Assembly: GCA_025210805.1 (NCBI GenBank)
Contig: JAOAQX010000028.1
Location: 62,001-126,000 of the forward strand
DNA: 64,000 bases
Source: Flavobacteriales bacterium
Lineage (GTDB): Bacteria; Bacteroidota; Bacteroidia; Flavobacteriales; CAJXXR01
Direction: 5' to 3'
The notes beneath the pieces are model-generated. The model worked only from the letters and a program-made list of their open reading frames with translations. It made no database searches and was not told the DNA's origin. Position numbers and translations under genes: made by a program. This document shows, one piece after another, positions 11,103-19,668 of this stretch (positions within the stretch are counted from its first letter, which is position 1; each line of letters opens with the position of its first letter).

Positions 11103-12398
11103 ATGAAAACGAAATTCCAAAAATATTGGCAAAACGAAATCCTGCCATATCTCCAGGGCAAGCAAATTTATCTTGCTTGTAGCGGGGGAGTGGATTCGGT
11201 GGTTTTATTTTATTTGTTGAAAGAGCATCATATTTCCTTTGAAGTACTTCATGTAAATTACCAGTTAAGAGGGGACGATTCCGATTCCGATGAAAATTTT
11301 GTGAGCCAACTTTGTGTAGCAAATAATATTGTTTTTCACTCAAAAAAAGTAGATACGCAGGCTATTAAAAAACAAGAAGGGGGAGGAATCCAAGAAATTG
11401 CTAGAGAGATTAGATATCAGTGGTTTCAAGAGTTTACCAGTAAAAATGGTGCGATATTAACAGCACACCACCTCAATGACCAAATTGAAACGGTATTGTT
11501 TAGATTGGCAAGAGGAAATGGTTTTTCTGCATTGGATGGAATTTCAAATAGAGTAAAGGCAGACATTTTTAGGCCCTTATTGACTTTTTCCAAAGAAGAA
11601 ATACAACAGTTTGCTCAGGACAAAAAACTTGCTTTTAGCGAAGATCTTTCTAATGCCAAGAATGATTATTCTAGAAACAAAATAAGAAACCTTGCGATTC
11701 CAATATTCAAGGAAATTTTTCCCAATCTAGAAATCCGTTTTAAAGAATCACTTGAAGATATAGCTCAAAAGAAAGCCCTTTTGGAATTGCAACAAGAAGA
11801 ATGGAATCATCGTTTTTTAGCAAAAGAGCCCTTTGGTTTTAGTATCGAAAAAAGAACAATAGGACAAAATAAACTCATTTTAAGCAATTTTTTCTTTCAA
11901 TTTGGTTTTAAAGATCAGCATAGTTTAGAAAAACTGCCCTTTTTAGAAACCGGGAAAAAACTGTTATCAACAAGTTTTGAGCTCATTGTTGGAAGGCAAA
12001 AATACTATCTAAAAAATTTATCGATAACAGAAAAAAACAGTTTTACCATTTGTGAAAACGAGTTAAAAGCCACGGAAAACGAATTTCAACTTCCTATAGA
12101 AAGTCGTATTTTGGTCGAAGACTTGAGTATTCGTTTGGATAAAACGAAACTGGTATTTCCATTGGAAATAAGAAAAAGAAAATCAGGAGATTATTTTTAC
12201 CCTGAAAAGTTTCATGGGAAAAAGAAATTGAAAGATTTTTTAAACTCTTTGCAAATGGATATTCCACAAAAAGATGCTACTTGGTTACTCTGTGATCAAG
12301 AGAAAATTCTTTGGGTGATAGGTTACCGAAAAGACAAACGAGCTTTAGCAAATTTGAAAGAAGGTGAAATTTTGGAACTAAAAATTTCGAAAGACTAA
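11103..12398 (+). CDS. tilS: tRNA(Ile)-lysidine synthase
   Basis: The 431-residue enzyme changes C34 of the CAU-anticodon tRNA-Ile to lysidine, so that it reads AUA. The N-terminal PP-loop ATPase domain has the signature SGGVDS at residues 27-32. It is followed by HVNYQLRGDDSD, and by AHHLNDQIETVLFRLARGNG near 120. The C-terminal TilS domain has KRKSGDYFYP and KKKLKDFLNSL. The ATG at 11103 is chosen because it starts MKTKFQKYW just before the PP-loop; an upstream TTG (11079) would add only a weak hydrophobic leader. A weak promoter-like TATCTTAG lies at about 11084-11091. Confidence 0.95.
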   Translation: MKTKFQKYWQNEILPYLQGKQIYLACSGGVDSVVLFYLLKEHHISFEVLHVNYQLRGDDSDSDENFVSQLCVANNIVFHSKKVDTQAIKKQEGGGIQEIAREIRYQWFQEFTSKNGAILTAHHLNDQIETVLFRLARGNGFSALDGISNRVKADIFRPLLTFSKEEIQQFAQDKKLAFSEDLSNAKNDYSRNKIRNLAIPIFKEIFPNLEIRFKESLEDIAQKKALLELQQEEWNHRFLAKEPFGFSIEKRTIGQNKLILSNFFFQFGFKDQHSLEKLPFLETGKKLLSTSFELIVGRQKYYLKNLSITEKNSFTICENELKATENEFQLPIESRILVEDLSIRLDKTKLVFPLEIRKRKSGDYFYPEKFHGKKKLKDFLNSLQMDIPQKDATWLLCDQEKILWVIGYRKDKRALANLKEGEILELKISKD

Positions 12399-12460
12399 AA
12401 AGAACATATATCTTAACCAATTATTTTCCGAAGGAAATAAAACCATTAAAACATTATTCT

Positions 12461-14458
12461 ATGAAAAGAATCCTTACGCTATTAGTACTGCTCACTACTT
12501 GGGTATCCTTTGCACAAGTGGGAAAAGTAGTGGATTGGACTTTTGACAGCCAAAAAACAGGTGAAGGCGAATATAATTTAATTATCAATGCCGAAATTAA
12601 AGATCATTGGCATCTATATTCATCAGATTTGGGTGGAGCAGAAGGACCTATTCCTACAGAAATTGCTATTGAATCTCAAGGGACTGTGGAAACTGTAGGT
12701 TCTTTAAAAGAATCTGGAACACTCAAAAAAGAGTATGATCCAAATTTTGAAATGGAATTACGCTTCTTTGAGCATGATGCAAAATTTGAGCAGAAAATTA
12801 AGATAATCAACCCTGATAGCCTCGTAAAAGGATATATCTATTTTATGGTTTGTGATGACAAACAATGTCTTCCACCAGAATATGTAGATTTTATCTTTAA
12901 CCCAAAAACAGAGAAACTTACATTAAAAGAACTAGTAGGTGGAATTGAATTTAAAGAAGGGGAGAAGAATCCATTTGTTGTTGAGAGTATTGATTTAAAA
13001 AAACCAGTAATTGAGTGTACCGTAAAAGCTGAAGAAACAAAAGGTAAAGGTTTTTTTGGAGTATTCTTTTTGGGGTTTTTGGGAGGTCTTTTGGCATTGT
13101 TAACACCATGTGTTTTTCCAATGATACCTTTAACAGTTAGTTTTTTCACAAAGGGATCAAAAGATAAAAAGAAAGGAAAGAAAAATGCATTTTTATATGG
13201 TTTTTTCATATTTGCTATTTACTTAATCCTGAGTATTCCTTTCCATGTTTTAGATAATATCTCACCAGATATTCTTAACCAAATATCAACGAGCGTAACA
13301 CTCAATGTGATTTTCTTTGTTGTATTTATTGTCTTTGCAATATCTTTCTTTGGGTATTTTGAAATTACTATGCCGTCAAGTTTAGCGAATAAAGCAGACA
13401 CTGCTTCTAATTCTGGAGGGCTGATAGGAATCTTCTTTATGGCATTGACCTTGGCAATAGTATCATTTTCATGTACAGGTCCGATATTAGGATCCTTATT
13501 AGCGGGTTCTTTATCAAGTGATGGTGGAGCAATGTTGTTAACGGCAGGAATGGGTGGATTCGGTTTGGCTCTTGCTTTACCTTTTGCTCTATTTGCAATG
13601 TTTCCAGGTATGTTAAATTCATTGCCTTCATCTGGAGGATGGCTAAACTCAGTAAAGGTAATTCTAGGTTTTGCCGAAGTAGCTTTAGCATTTAAATTTT
13701 TATCAAACGCAGATTTGGTTCAGCATTGGGGCTTAGTAAAATACGAGGTTTTCTACGCAATTTGGATATTGTGTGCTTTAGGTGCAGCTGTTTATCTATT
13801 CGGTTGGATAAAATTTCCACATGATTCTCCTTTGAAAAAGATTACACCAACTCGTTGGATTATCGGGGCGTCATTTTTCCTTTTCGCTGCATATCTTGTT
13901 ACAGGATTTAGAGTAAGTGAGCAAACAGAAACGTATATTCCAAAAAGTTTAATGAGTGGTTTGGCACCATCTCCAGGATATAGTATCTTTTATCCAAAAC
14001 ATTGTCCTCAAGGGTTAAACTGTTTTCATGATTATGAAGAAGGGTTGGCTTACGCTAAGCAGGTAAATAAACCTGTCTTGATCGATTTTACGGGACATGC
14101 ATGTGTTAATTGTAGAAAAATGGAAGATAATGTATGGCCAGAAAATGGAATTAAAGATTTAATAGCTCAAGATTATGTTCTGATATCTCTTTATGTTGAT
14201 GACAAAGTAGAGCTACCTAAGGACGAACAAATGGTTTATAAAATGAAAAGTGGAGCTGTTAAAAACATCAAAACAATAGGAGATAAATGGAGTACACTTC
14301 AAACTGAATCTTATGGAAACAACTCTCAACCATGGTATTGTCTTATCTCACCTGATGAAAAGTTATTAACATCCCCTGTGGGTTATACACCCGATGTGGA
14401 AGAATATAAACAATTCTTAGAGTGTGGTTTAGAGGGTTTTAAAAAGTCTAAACACTAG
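12461..14458 (+). CDS. dsbD: Thiol:disulfide interchange protein, DsbD family
   Basis: The 665-residue membrane protein carries electrons from cytoplasmic thioredoxin to the periplasm. It has all three DsbD parts. After a signal peptide (ends SFAQ), a periplasmic alpha-like domain carries C131 and C136 (CDDKQC). The multi-span beta domain carries C217 (LTPCVFPMIPL) and C338 (SFSCTGP). A C-terminal thioredoxin-like gamma domain carries C548-V-N-C551. Two more loop cysteines follow SIFYPKHC. The length is somewhat above the E. coli protein. It probably serves cytochrome maturation or disulfide reduction. It stands alone, with a terminator behind. Confidence 0.95.
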   Translation: MKRILTLLVLLTTWVSFAQVGKVVDWTFDSQKTGEGEYNLIINAEIKDHWHLYSSDLGGAEGPIPTEIAIESQGTVETVGSLKESGTLKKEYDPNFEMELRFFEHDAKFEQKIKIINPDSLVKGYIYFMVCDDKQCLPPEYVDFIFNPKTEKLTLKELVGGIEFKEGEKNPFVVESIDLKKPVIECTVKAEETKGKGFFGVFFLGFLGGLLALLTPCVFPMIPLTVSFFTKGSKDKKKGKKNAFLYGFFIFAIYLILSIPFHVLDNISPDILNQISTSVTLNVIFFVVFIVFAISFFGYFEITMPSSLANKADTASNSGGLIGIFFMALTLAIVSFSCTGPILGSLLAGSLSSDGGAMLLTAGMGGFGLALALPFALFAMFPGMLNSLPSSGGWLNSVKVILGFAEVALAFKFLSNADLVQHWGLVKYEVFYAIWILCALGAAVYLFGWIKFPHDSPLKKITPTRWIIGASFFLFAAYLVTGFRVSEQTETYIPKSLMSGLAPSPGYSIFYPKHCPQGLNCFHDYEEGLAYAKQVNKPVLIDFTGHACVNCRKMEDNVWPENGIKDLIAQDYVLISLYVDDKVELPKDEQMVYKMKSGAVKNIKTIGDKWSTLQTESYGNNSQPWYCLISPDEKLLTSPVGYTPDVEEYKQFLECGLEGFKKSKH

Positions 14459-14478
14459 TTATCAACAATTGTTGATAA
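14459..14478. repeat. 20-base perfect palindrome
   Basis: TTATCAACAATTGTTGATAA is its own reverse complement. It starts right at the dsbD stop. Each half resembles a DnaA box (TTATCCACA) with one change, but a single pair this far from any origin gene is weak evidence. Confidence 0.7.
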
Positions 14479-14488
14479 GTATAAAACT

Positions 14489-14527
14489 AATCCTCATCAG
14501 AATGTCATTCTGATGAGGATTTTTTTG
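14489..14527 (+). terminator. Rho-independent terminator after dsbD
   Basis: A perfect 16-bp stem (AATCCTCATCAGAATG and CATTCTGATGAGGATT) with a one-base loop overlaps the start of a run of seven T. It lies about 30 bases after the dsbD stop. Confidence 0.93.
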
Positions 14528-14530
14528 TTG

Positions 14531-14641
14531 TACCGTTTACGTGTTAAAATTACCTACTTACTTCACTGCGTTCATAACTGGCTTTTAATAATGTAACGGC
14601 ATTATATTATACCAATGAGTAAATTAACAACGTAAGCGGTA
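14531..14641. repeat. Inverted-repeat-bounded element A (MITE-like, 111 bp)
   Basis: The left end reads TACCGTTTACGTGTTAAAAT. The reverse complement of the right end reads TACCGCTTACGTTGTTAATT. The two ends match over about 25 bases with a few changes. The inside has no coding capacity. Similar ends bound the elements at 16836-16983 and 20677-20800. The inner CTTCACTGCGTTCATAACTG (14561) recurs inverted near 18268-18293. No transposase gene is present, so any mobility would have to be non-autonomous. Confidence 0.75.
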
Positions 14642-14838
14642 TTATTTGTTTTGGAGCGTTGTGTTTATGATAAAAACCCAATAGTTTGTGGTTTAGTCGA
14701 TACATATTGTGTTTTTATCAAATAATTTCTAGATTTATTGCGGCTAGTATAATTTTTGAGCTGTTTATTGTTGAAAATCAGAATTATAATAAGTTTTGAT
14801 ATCAAATTTTAATTCGAACACTAAATATTAAAAGTGTT
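14642..14838. other. AT-rich region with no gene seen
   Basis: This stretch separates element A from the ATG at 14839. I see no open frame, tRNA or strong hairpin. Together with 14459-14641 it is a 380-base gene-free interval. Confidence 0.6.
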
Positions 14839-15602
14839 ATGGATATAGTCTATAAAACCATTAAATTTTTAAAATTATAAAACCTTTATTTATTTTACTA
14901 GTTATTATTCTGAGTCTTGATCTTCAGGCTCAGAATATACATTTTCAGTTTTTTGATTACGGAATCACGGATTATGAAAAAGAAAAGTGGACTCCTGAAA
15001 ACGACTTAACTTATCGAGACCATAATGATGGAGTGAGAACCCATTTTAGTTTAGGGCTTTCTTTTAGGAAAAGACAAATAAACCATACCCTCCTATGGGA
15101 GTTTTATTATGAAGACCTTAAGAGTAATCATACAACAATCCAGCAAGGCGTCTTAAGAGCTCAGCGAGTAAGCAGTCGTCGTTTTTTAAGACATGGTTTG
15201 AATTATATAAGAAGCAAAGAGCACAAAATCACCCCTAGTATTATTCTGGACTATGGATTTAATCTAAGCTTATTATTGCAACCCAATTCTGTGTTTTTGA
15301 GTGAATATATAGATAAAACCGAAGAATTGTTTGATTTCAGTAGAGCGGTGGGGACAGTAAATCAACTGGGAGTAAGAACAGGACTAAATATAAGAGTGAG
15401 TTATCGACTCAATAAGTTCCGATTGGGCTTACATCTAGATTCTTATTTAGAGGGTATTTATGAATCAAATGTAGATATCATGGAGACTTTTTATTTGAAA
15501 AATATTCAACAATTCTCAAAAAACTATCCTAATACTTATACTACCACATGGACATTTATTCCGTACAGAATGGGAATTCATTTAGAATATCATATTAAAT
15601 GA
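14839..15602 (+). CDS. Secreted protein of unknown function; start needs -1 frameshift or non-ATG codon
   Basis: The frame ending at TGA 15600-15602 is open back to 14865 and encodes a clear signal peptide (KPLFILLVIILSLDLQAQ), but no ATG, GTG or TTG lies in front of it. The internal GTG at 15033 would remove the signal. An ATG at 14839 in the +1 frame reads MDIVYKTIKFLKL and stops at 14878-14880. Just before, at 14868-14874, the bases T-TTA-AAA form a classic -1 slippery heptamer. Slipping there joins MDIVYKTIKFLK to IIKPLFILLV, giving a normal signal peptide. A one-base deletion in the A run or an ATT start at 14874 are alternatives. The mature part looks like a small outer-membrane beta-barrel. 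It overlaps the next gene by 4 bases. Confidence 0.65.
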
Positions 15603-16345
15603 AAAGAGTTCTATATATAATTGTTTTGTTGTATTCTTTTCAGATACAAGCACAAAAATATGAGCTAAATACGTCTTTAGGAGTTCTATCTTATACTTCA
15701 GAGAAAAATGAATTAGAAAATACGATTTTAGTTAATGAAAAATATTTGTCTAGTGAAATGTTTTATGAAATAAGACGGTATAAGAACAAAAAGTATTGGT
15801 CTTTCAATCTAATACACTTCTTTGGTCGAAACCAAAGAATAATGAGAATCCATGAATTGGGACAGACAAGGAGTTATTTATCAAGAGGTTTACATCATAA
15901 TTTTGGTTTTAAAATTTTTAGAGGAAGAAGTTTTGAAGTGCCAAATACACGTTTTAGTATGAGTCATGGCTTGGGTATCGCCTATCGTTTTGAACACATC
16001 CAAAAAAATGAGCAAACAGAAATATATTTAGATAAGGATAAGAATATCGAATATATTCAAAGAATTACTGAAGAGTTTCCTGATAGCCCTCAGTTTCATA
16101 AATTTCAAATAATTTACAGATTCACTTGCTTTTATCAATTAAATAAATCTTTTCGATCTTTTCTATCTATGGAAAATGATTGGTCTTTTTTAGTTACTAG
16201 AGCAGAAGGATATGGGCAACGCATTGATCAGGACTTTAAGTACAATAAATTTAAACAGATTCATTGGGTTCTAAAAGAAAACAGAACATCTTCAAATTTT
16301 AATTTTTTCAGACTTTCTATAGGAATCAGTTATACTTTTAAGTAA
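15599..16345 (+). CDS. Secreted, probably outer-membrane beta-barrel protein
   Basis: The 248-residue product starts with a signal peptide (MKRVLYIIVLLYSFQIQAQ) and continues with alternating polar and aromatic residues typical of beta strands (SFNLIHFFG, FRLSIGISYTF). It ends with phenylalanine and lysine (ISYTFK), close to the terminal aromatic residue of outer-membrane barrels. The start overlaps the stop of the previous gene by 4 bases (ATGA), so both are likely translated together and may work together. I do not recognise the family. Confidence 0.75.
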   Translation: MKRVLYIIVLLYSFQIQAQKYELNTSLGVLSYTSEKNELENTILVNEKYLSSEMFYEIRRYKNKKYWSFNLIHFFGRNQRIMRIHELGQTRSYLSRGLHHNFGFKIFRGRSFEVPNTRFSMSHGLGIAYRFEHIQKNEQTEIYLDKDKNIEYIQRITEEFPDSPQFHKFQIIYRFTCFYQLNKSFRSFLSMENDWSFLVTRAEGYGQRIDQDFKYNKFKQIHWVLKENRTSSNFNFFRLSIGISYTFK

Positions 16346-16528
16346 TATATTTTTAGAGTATCATGCAGATCCACCGCTAATTTTGTTACCATAGTAAAAT
16401 ATGTGAACAAAAGAGTATTGTATCGGCATTATTTCATTATTTTAGCAAACCACTGTTTAATCATTATGGTTAAATAGTTAATTTCGATAACAAAAGCTAT
16501 TCATAATTTCTGAGATCAGTTTTTTTGA

Positions 16529-16747
16529 AGAGACGATAATAACACTAATAAAGGAAATGAGAATTATTTAGAGCCTACCTACTTGGGTACTTACAAACCT
16601 AGATATGGTTATGCTGATGCATCTAATGTTCTTTATTATTCTCTGGGATTAGGTTTTATGTTATACTACCTAATTTGCTCACAGATTATATTGAAAGGTG
16701 AAAAATCTATTTCGCTAAAAAAAAATCCCCAACAAATCAAAGGTTGA
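16529..16747 (+). pseudogene. Relic of a coding sequence, no start codon
   Basis: The frame is open for 72 codons after a TGA at 16526 and ends at TGA 16745. It encodes a plausible protein segment (NYLEPTYLGTYKPRYGYADA, then SNVLYYSLGLGFMLYYL) resembling the C-terminal strands of an outer-membrane protein. No start codon precedes it, and its end runs into a terminator. It may be the tail of a lost member of the family encoded just upstream (14839-16345). Support is only from composition and residue pattern. Confidence 0.4.
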
Positions 16748-16763
16748 TTGTTGGGGATTTTTT
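16720..16763. terminator. Bidirectional terminator
   Basis: The stem AAAAAATCCCCAACAA (16720-16735) pairs perfectly with TTGTTGGGGATTTTTT (16748-16763), and the inner bases can extend it. The A-run on one side and the T-run on the other let it act on both strands, for the + genes at 14.8-16.3 kb and the - gene at 16984. Confidence 0.9.
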
Positions 16764-16791
16764 GTAATCAGATAGTTAGTGATTATAGCAA

Positions 16792-16851
16792 AACACCATA
16801 AATGGTATCATATCATTTATGCCATCGTGGTACTATACCATTTATGGTGTT
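16792..16851. repeat. 16-bp perfect inverted repeat
   Basis: AACACCATAAATGGTA (16792-16807) and TACCATTTATGGTGTT (16836-16851) are exact reverse complements with a 28-base spacer. The right arm is also the left end of element B, so the element appears to have an extra inverted copy of its end outside it. Confidence 0.9.
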
Positions 16852-16983
16852 AATTTACCCAAATGCAAAAGCCCTCCCGAAATGTCGGGACAAGCTATTT
16901 GAAGTGGGAAAGGGGGATGATCCACTACGATAGCACTCCAAAAGAAGCTAAAATAAATGGGTAAATTTACGCCGTAAACGGTA
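16836..16983. repeat. Inverted-repeat-bounded element B (MITE-like, 148 bp)
   Basis: The left end is TACCATTTATGGTGTTAATT and continues TACCCA. The reverse complement of the right end is TACCGTTTACGGCGTAAATT, also followed by TACCCA. The ends match at about 22 of 26 bases. The inside carries a G/C-rich core (CCCTCCCGAAATGTCGGGAC, 16871-16890) related to 10898-10935. The right end touches the stop codon (16984-16986, - strand) of the neighbouring gene. Confidence 0.78.
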
Positions 16984-18225
16984 CTACATCATATCATTAG
17001 CTTGCATTTTTCTTACTAAAGTATCAAACTCTTCACGCATAGTGTCAGTTCTGTCCATTTCGAAAGTTCGGTATTTTACATTACTCAATTTTGTAAGAAC
17101 CGTTTCCATGGCTTCCACATTTTTTGTGAGTTTGGCAATATCATATATTCCATAACAAAGTGCAAAAAATACTTTACGGTTTACACGAGATTTTTTGTCT
17201 TCCAAATCGGCTTCTTCCAAAAGCTCTAACCAAATATCAATTGCAGAATCCAGTTTTTCTGGGAAAAGCGTGTTTTTAAGTTTATCAACACCGCTATTAA
17301 TCATTTCAATTGTTTGTTCGCTCTCCGTAAAATCACGTTTTTTTGTGATCGGTATTTTAATCTTAATTTTTCTTTTTTCTGGGGTAAACCCAATCAAATC
17401 ATTGATAAAATCATTTGTCAGTTCAAGAGACTCATTGATATTTCTAGCTTCAATGGATTTTACGTCTTTTACAATATTTTGGTCTTTGCTCCAAGTAGAG
17501 GAATACTCTGTGGTTTTAGGAACCATTCCTCTATAGAATTCTTCACCCTCAACCATAATAGTTACTTCTACCCTAGAGCGGTGGTTTCTTTGCCAAACCT
17601 TATCGGTTGTAGTTGTATTGTTTAATTTTTTTGGTGCGTAAACCATGTCTGTGATATCAAAATCATGAATAAAAACCTTGATTTTCACTTGATCCGTAGG
17701 TTCTTTTTGAACCAAACCTTTTAGTTTTAGATAAGAATTTTTTTTAGATTTATGGTTTAAAAAGTTTACATTTTTAAGATTCGGTTTTCGATACTTAGGA
17801 ACTGTAGGTGTTCTATAAATCGGTTTTCTAGGCAGAACGAGTTTGGGTTTATTGTCTTGTTGAAGAAGTTTTTGCATTCCCGACAGCTTATTGAATTCTG
17901 CCATCTGTATTTTATATTCTTCTTTTCTTCTTGCCGTTTCGGCTTGATATTCTTTTACAGCAACTTCATGATTTGCTTTGTGCTCCACAAGGTAATTATC
18001 CCAGTTTGCAACCAGTTCATTGTGCTTACTTCTTGCCATCATTTCAGCCTGTTTTGAGTTTTCAGGATAATTTGATCGTAAACTTAACTGATAACCACCT
18101 TCCCAATCTTCAATGGGTTTACTAGGTAAAATGGTATCAATAAAATTAAATTTAATTTTTTCAAACTTTTGTGCGTGCAAACCAAAAGAAATAAAAATTC
18201 CCGCGATTAATAAAGTGTTTTTCAT
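16984..18225 (-). CDS. Secreted protein of unknown function
   Basis: The 413-residue product starts with a signal peptide (MKNTLLIAGIFISFGLHAQ). Residues ~60-125 are charged and probably helical (ARRKEEYKIQMAEFNKL). A K/P/R-rich linker follows (PRKPIYRTPTVPKYRKPNLK), then a mixed domain with FIHDFDITDMVYAPKK, and a helical C-terminal third (SAIDIWLELLEEADLEDKKS). I do not recognise the family. The stop codon directly abuts inverted-repeat element B, so the original C-terminus may have been changed by that element. Confidence 0.78.
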   Translation of the reverse strand: MKNTLLIAGIFISFGLHAQKFEKIKFNFIDTILPSKPIEDWEGGYQLSLRSNYPENSKQAEMMARSKHNELVANWDNYLVEHKANHEVAVKEYQAETARRKEEYKIQMAEFNKLSGMQKLLQQDNKPKLVLPRKPIYRTPTVPKYRKPNLKNVNFLNHKSKKNSYLKLKGLVQKEPTDQVKIKVFIHDFDITDMVYAPKKLNNTTTTDKVWQRNHRSRVEVTIMVEGEEFYRGMVPKTTEYSSTWSKDQNIVKDVKSIEARNINESLELTNDFINDLIGFTPEKRKIKIKIPITKKRDFTESEQTIEMINSGVDKLKNTLFPEKLDSAIDIWLELLEEADLEDKKSRVNRKVFFALCYGIYDIAKLTKNVEAMETVLTKLSNVKYRTFEMDRTDTMREEFDTLVRKMQANDMM

Positions 18226-18471
18226 TTTTAAAGATTGTTTTAAATTTAGGTAAAGATAAAATAAAAAGCCAGTATTGTGAACGCAGTGAAATTGGACTTT
18301 TCCTTTTTGTCCAATGCCAATATATTGTGAAAATTTACTTATGAAGAAATGAAGTAAATGGTATTGAACAAGTAATCGGTATTACATTTTGTTTTTATAT
18401 CTAATATTTGGTTTCCTAAGAACAATAAAACTATTTTTCCACTTCGATCACAAGGAGCGTAATACGCTAAT
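18226..18471. repeat. Partial copy of the inverted-repeat element family
   Basis: At 18268-18293 the bases GCCAGTATTGTGAACGCAGT are a near match to the reverse complement of the inside of element A. At about 18362-18381 the sequence ends AAGTAATCGGTA, whose reverse complement begins TACCGATTAC like the ends of elements A to C. No clear left end remains, so this looks like a decayed copy. No gene is seen here. Confidence 0.5.
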
Positions 18472-18501
18472 AAAAAAAAGAGCCTCAAAGGCTCTTTTTT
18501 T
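18472..18501 (-). terminator. Terminator after paaH
   Basis: AAAAAAGAGCC and GGCTCTTTTTT form an 11-bp stem with a 5-base loop (TCAAA), flanked by A- and T-runs. On the - strand it directly follows the stop of the dehydrogenase gene. Confidence 0.9.
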
Positions 18502-18502
18502 A

Positions 18503-19666
18503 TTATTCTATCAAAAATGTTTCACCATTTTCGATCATTTTTTTAAGAATCGGCGAAGGGCGATAGCGGTCTTCATGGTATGTTTCGTAGAGATCCATCA
18601 GACCATTATACACATTTTCTATTCCCCATTCATTAGCCCAAGCAAGCAATCCTTTTGGATAGTTTACCCCTTTGGCCATAGCTAAATCAAGGTCTTTTGC
18701 GGTGGCAATATTAAGGAAAAGAGCATCGGCAGCTTCGTTTATGAGCATCAAAACCACTCGGTTGACAATTTCTTTTGCCAATTTTTCATCCTCAATAGCT
18801 GTTGGGTTTTCAGCACCTTCGGTATAATTGTAGAATCCATGTCCTGTTTTACGCCCATATCTTCCCGCTTCTACCAGTCGTTTTTGCGAAAAAGAAGGCT
18901 TATATCTTGGGTCGTAGAAAAATTCTTTAAAAACCGTTTCGGTTACCACATAGTTTACATCATGTCCAATAAAATCGGTGAGCGTAAAAGGTCCCATACG
19001 GAATTCTCCATGCTCTGTAAGTGCCCAATCAATGGTAGCAATATTGGCTTTCCCTTCTTCTAATATACGGATGGCTTCCCCATAAAAAGGTCTTGCCACA
19101 CGGTTTACGATAAATCCAGGAGTATCTTTTGCCAAAACAGTTACTTTTCCCCAGCTGTCGATCATATTTCTTGCATCTAGGGTCGTTTGTTCGGCAGTTT
19201 GAACCGCAGGAACAATTTCTACGAGTGGCATGAGCGGAGCGGGATTGAAAAAATGAATCCCGATCACTCTTTCAGATTTTTCGCATGCCGCAGCAATAGA
19301 TGTTACGGAGAGGGAAGAAGTATTGGTGGCTAAAATACAATCATCGGAAACGATTTGCTCAAGTTTTCCAAAAACCGATTTTTTAATCTCTAAGTTTTCG
19401 ATAATTGCTTCAATGATCAATCCACAATCTTTGAACGCTTCCATATTTTCCACATATTCGATATTGTTGTGGATGGCATCTGCTTTTTCTTGACTGATTT
19501 TCCCTTTTTCCACCAGACGAGCAAGGATTTTTAGGAGTTTCTTTTCAGAAGTTTCCAATGCCGCTTTTTGGGTGTCAAAAAGTACTACTTGGTGCCCCGA
19601 TTGTGAAGCTACTTGTGCAATACCAGATCCCATGGCTCCTGCACCTACTATTCCTATTTTTTGCAT
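18503..19666 (-). CDS. paaH: 3-hydroxyacyl-CoA dehydrogenase (PaaH-like)
   Basis: The 387-residue enzyme oxidises 3-hydroxyacyl-CoA to 3-oxoacyl-CoA with NAD. The N-terminus has the Rossmann motif GAGAMGSG (residues 8-15), then NTSSLSVTSIA and GIHFFNPAPLMPLVEI, the family signature. Two 3HCDH C-terminal helical units follow (PGFIVNRVARPF, then FTLTDFIGHDVNY), which explains the length compared with ~285-residue single-unit enzymes. It lies 2 bases downstream of the enoyl-CoA hydratase gene, so the two act in one operon. That order fits the lower phenylacetate pathway, but the ring-attack genes paaABCDE are not in the window, so a general beta-oxidation role cannot be excluded. Confidence 0.88.
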   Translation of the reverse strand: MQKIGIVGAGAMGSGIAQVASQSGHQVVLFDTQKAALETSEKKLLKILARLVEKGKISQEKADAIHNNIEYVENMEAFKDCGLIIEAIIENLEIKKSVFGKLEQIVSDDCILATNTSSLSVTSIAAACEKSERVIGIHFFNPAPLMPLVEIVPAVQTAEQTTLDARNMIDSWGKVTVLAKDTPGFIVNRVARPFYGEAIRILEEGKANIATIDWALTEHGEFRMGPFTLTDFIGHDVNYVVTETVFKEFFYDPRYKPSFSQKRLVEAGRYGRKTGHGFYNYTEGAENPTAIEDEKLAKEIVNRVVLMLINEAADALFLNIATAKDLDLAMAKGVNYPKGLLAWANEWGIENVYNGLMDLYETYHEDRYRPSPILKKMIENGETFLIE

Positions 19667-19668
19667 GA

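Larger units (their letters stand above)
16346..16983. other. Gene-free region with a gene relic, terminator and inverted-repeat element
   Basis: These 638 bases hold no intact gene. From left to right they contain AT-rich DNA without recognisable signals (to about 16525), a relic open frame (16529-16747), a bidirectional terminator (16720-16763), a 16-bp perfect inverted repeat (16792/16836) and inverted-repeat element B (16836-16983). Confidence 0.75.

Noticed and set aside
14459-14478. Pair of DnaA-box-like sequences forming a palindrome (TTATCAACA inverted)
   Set aside because: Each differs from the consensus by one base. Only one pair is present, no origin genes are near and it directly follows a stop codon. 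I list it only as a palindrome.
15033-15602. GTG at 15033 as the start of the secreted protein
   Set aside because: The open frame upstream encodes a signal peptide, which would be lost.
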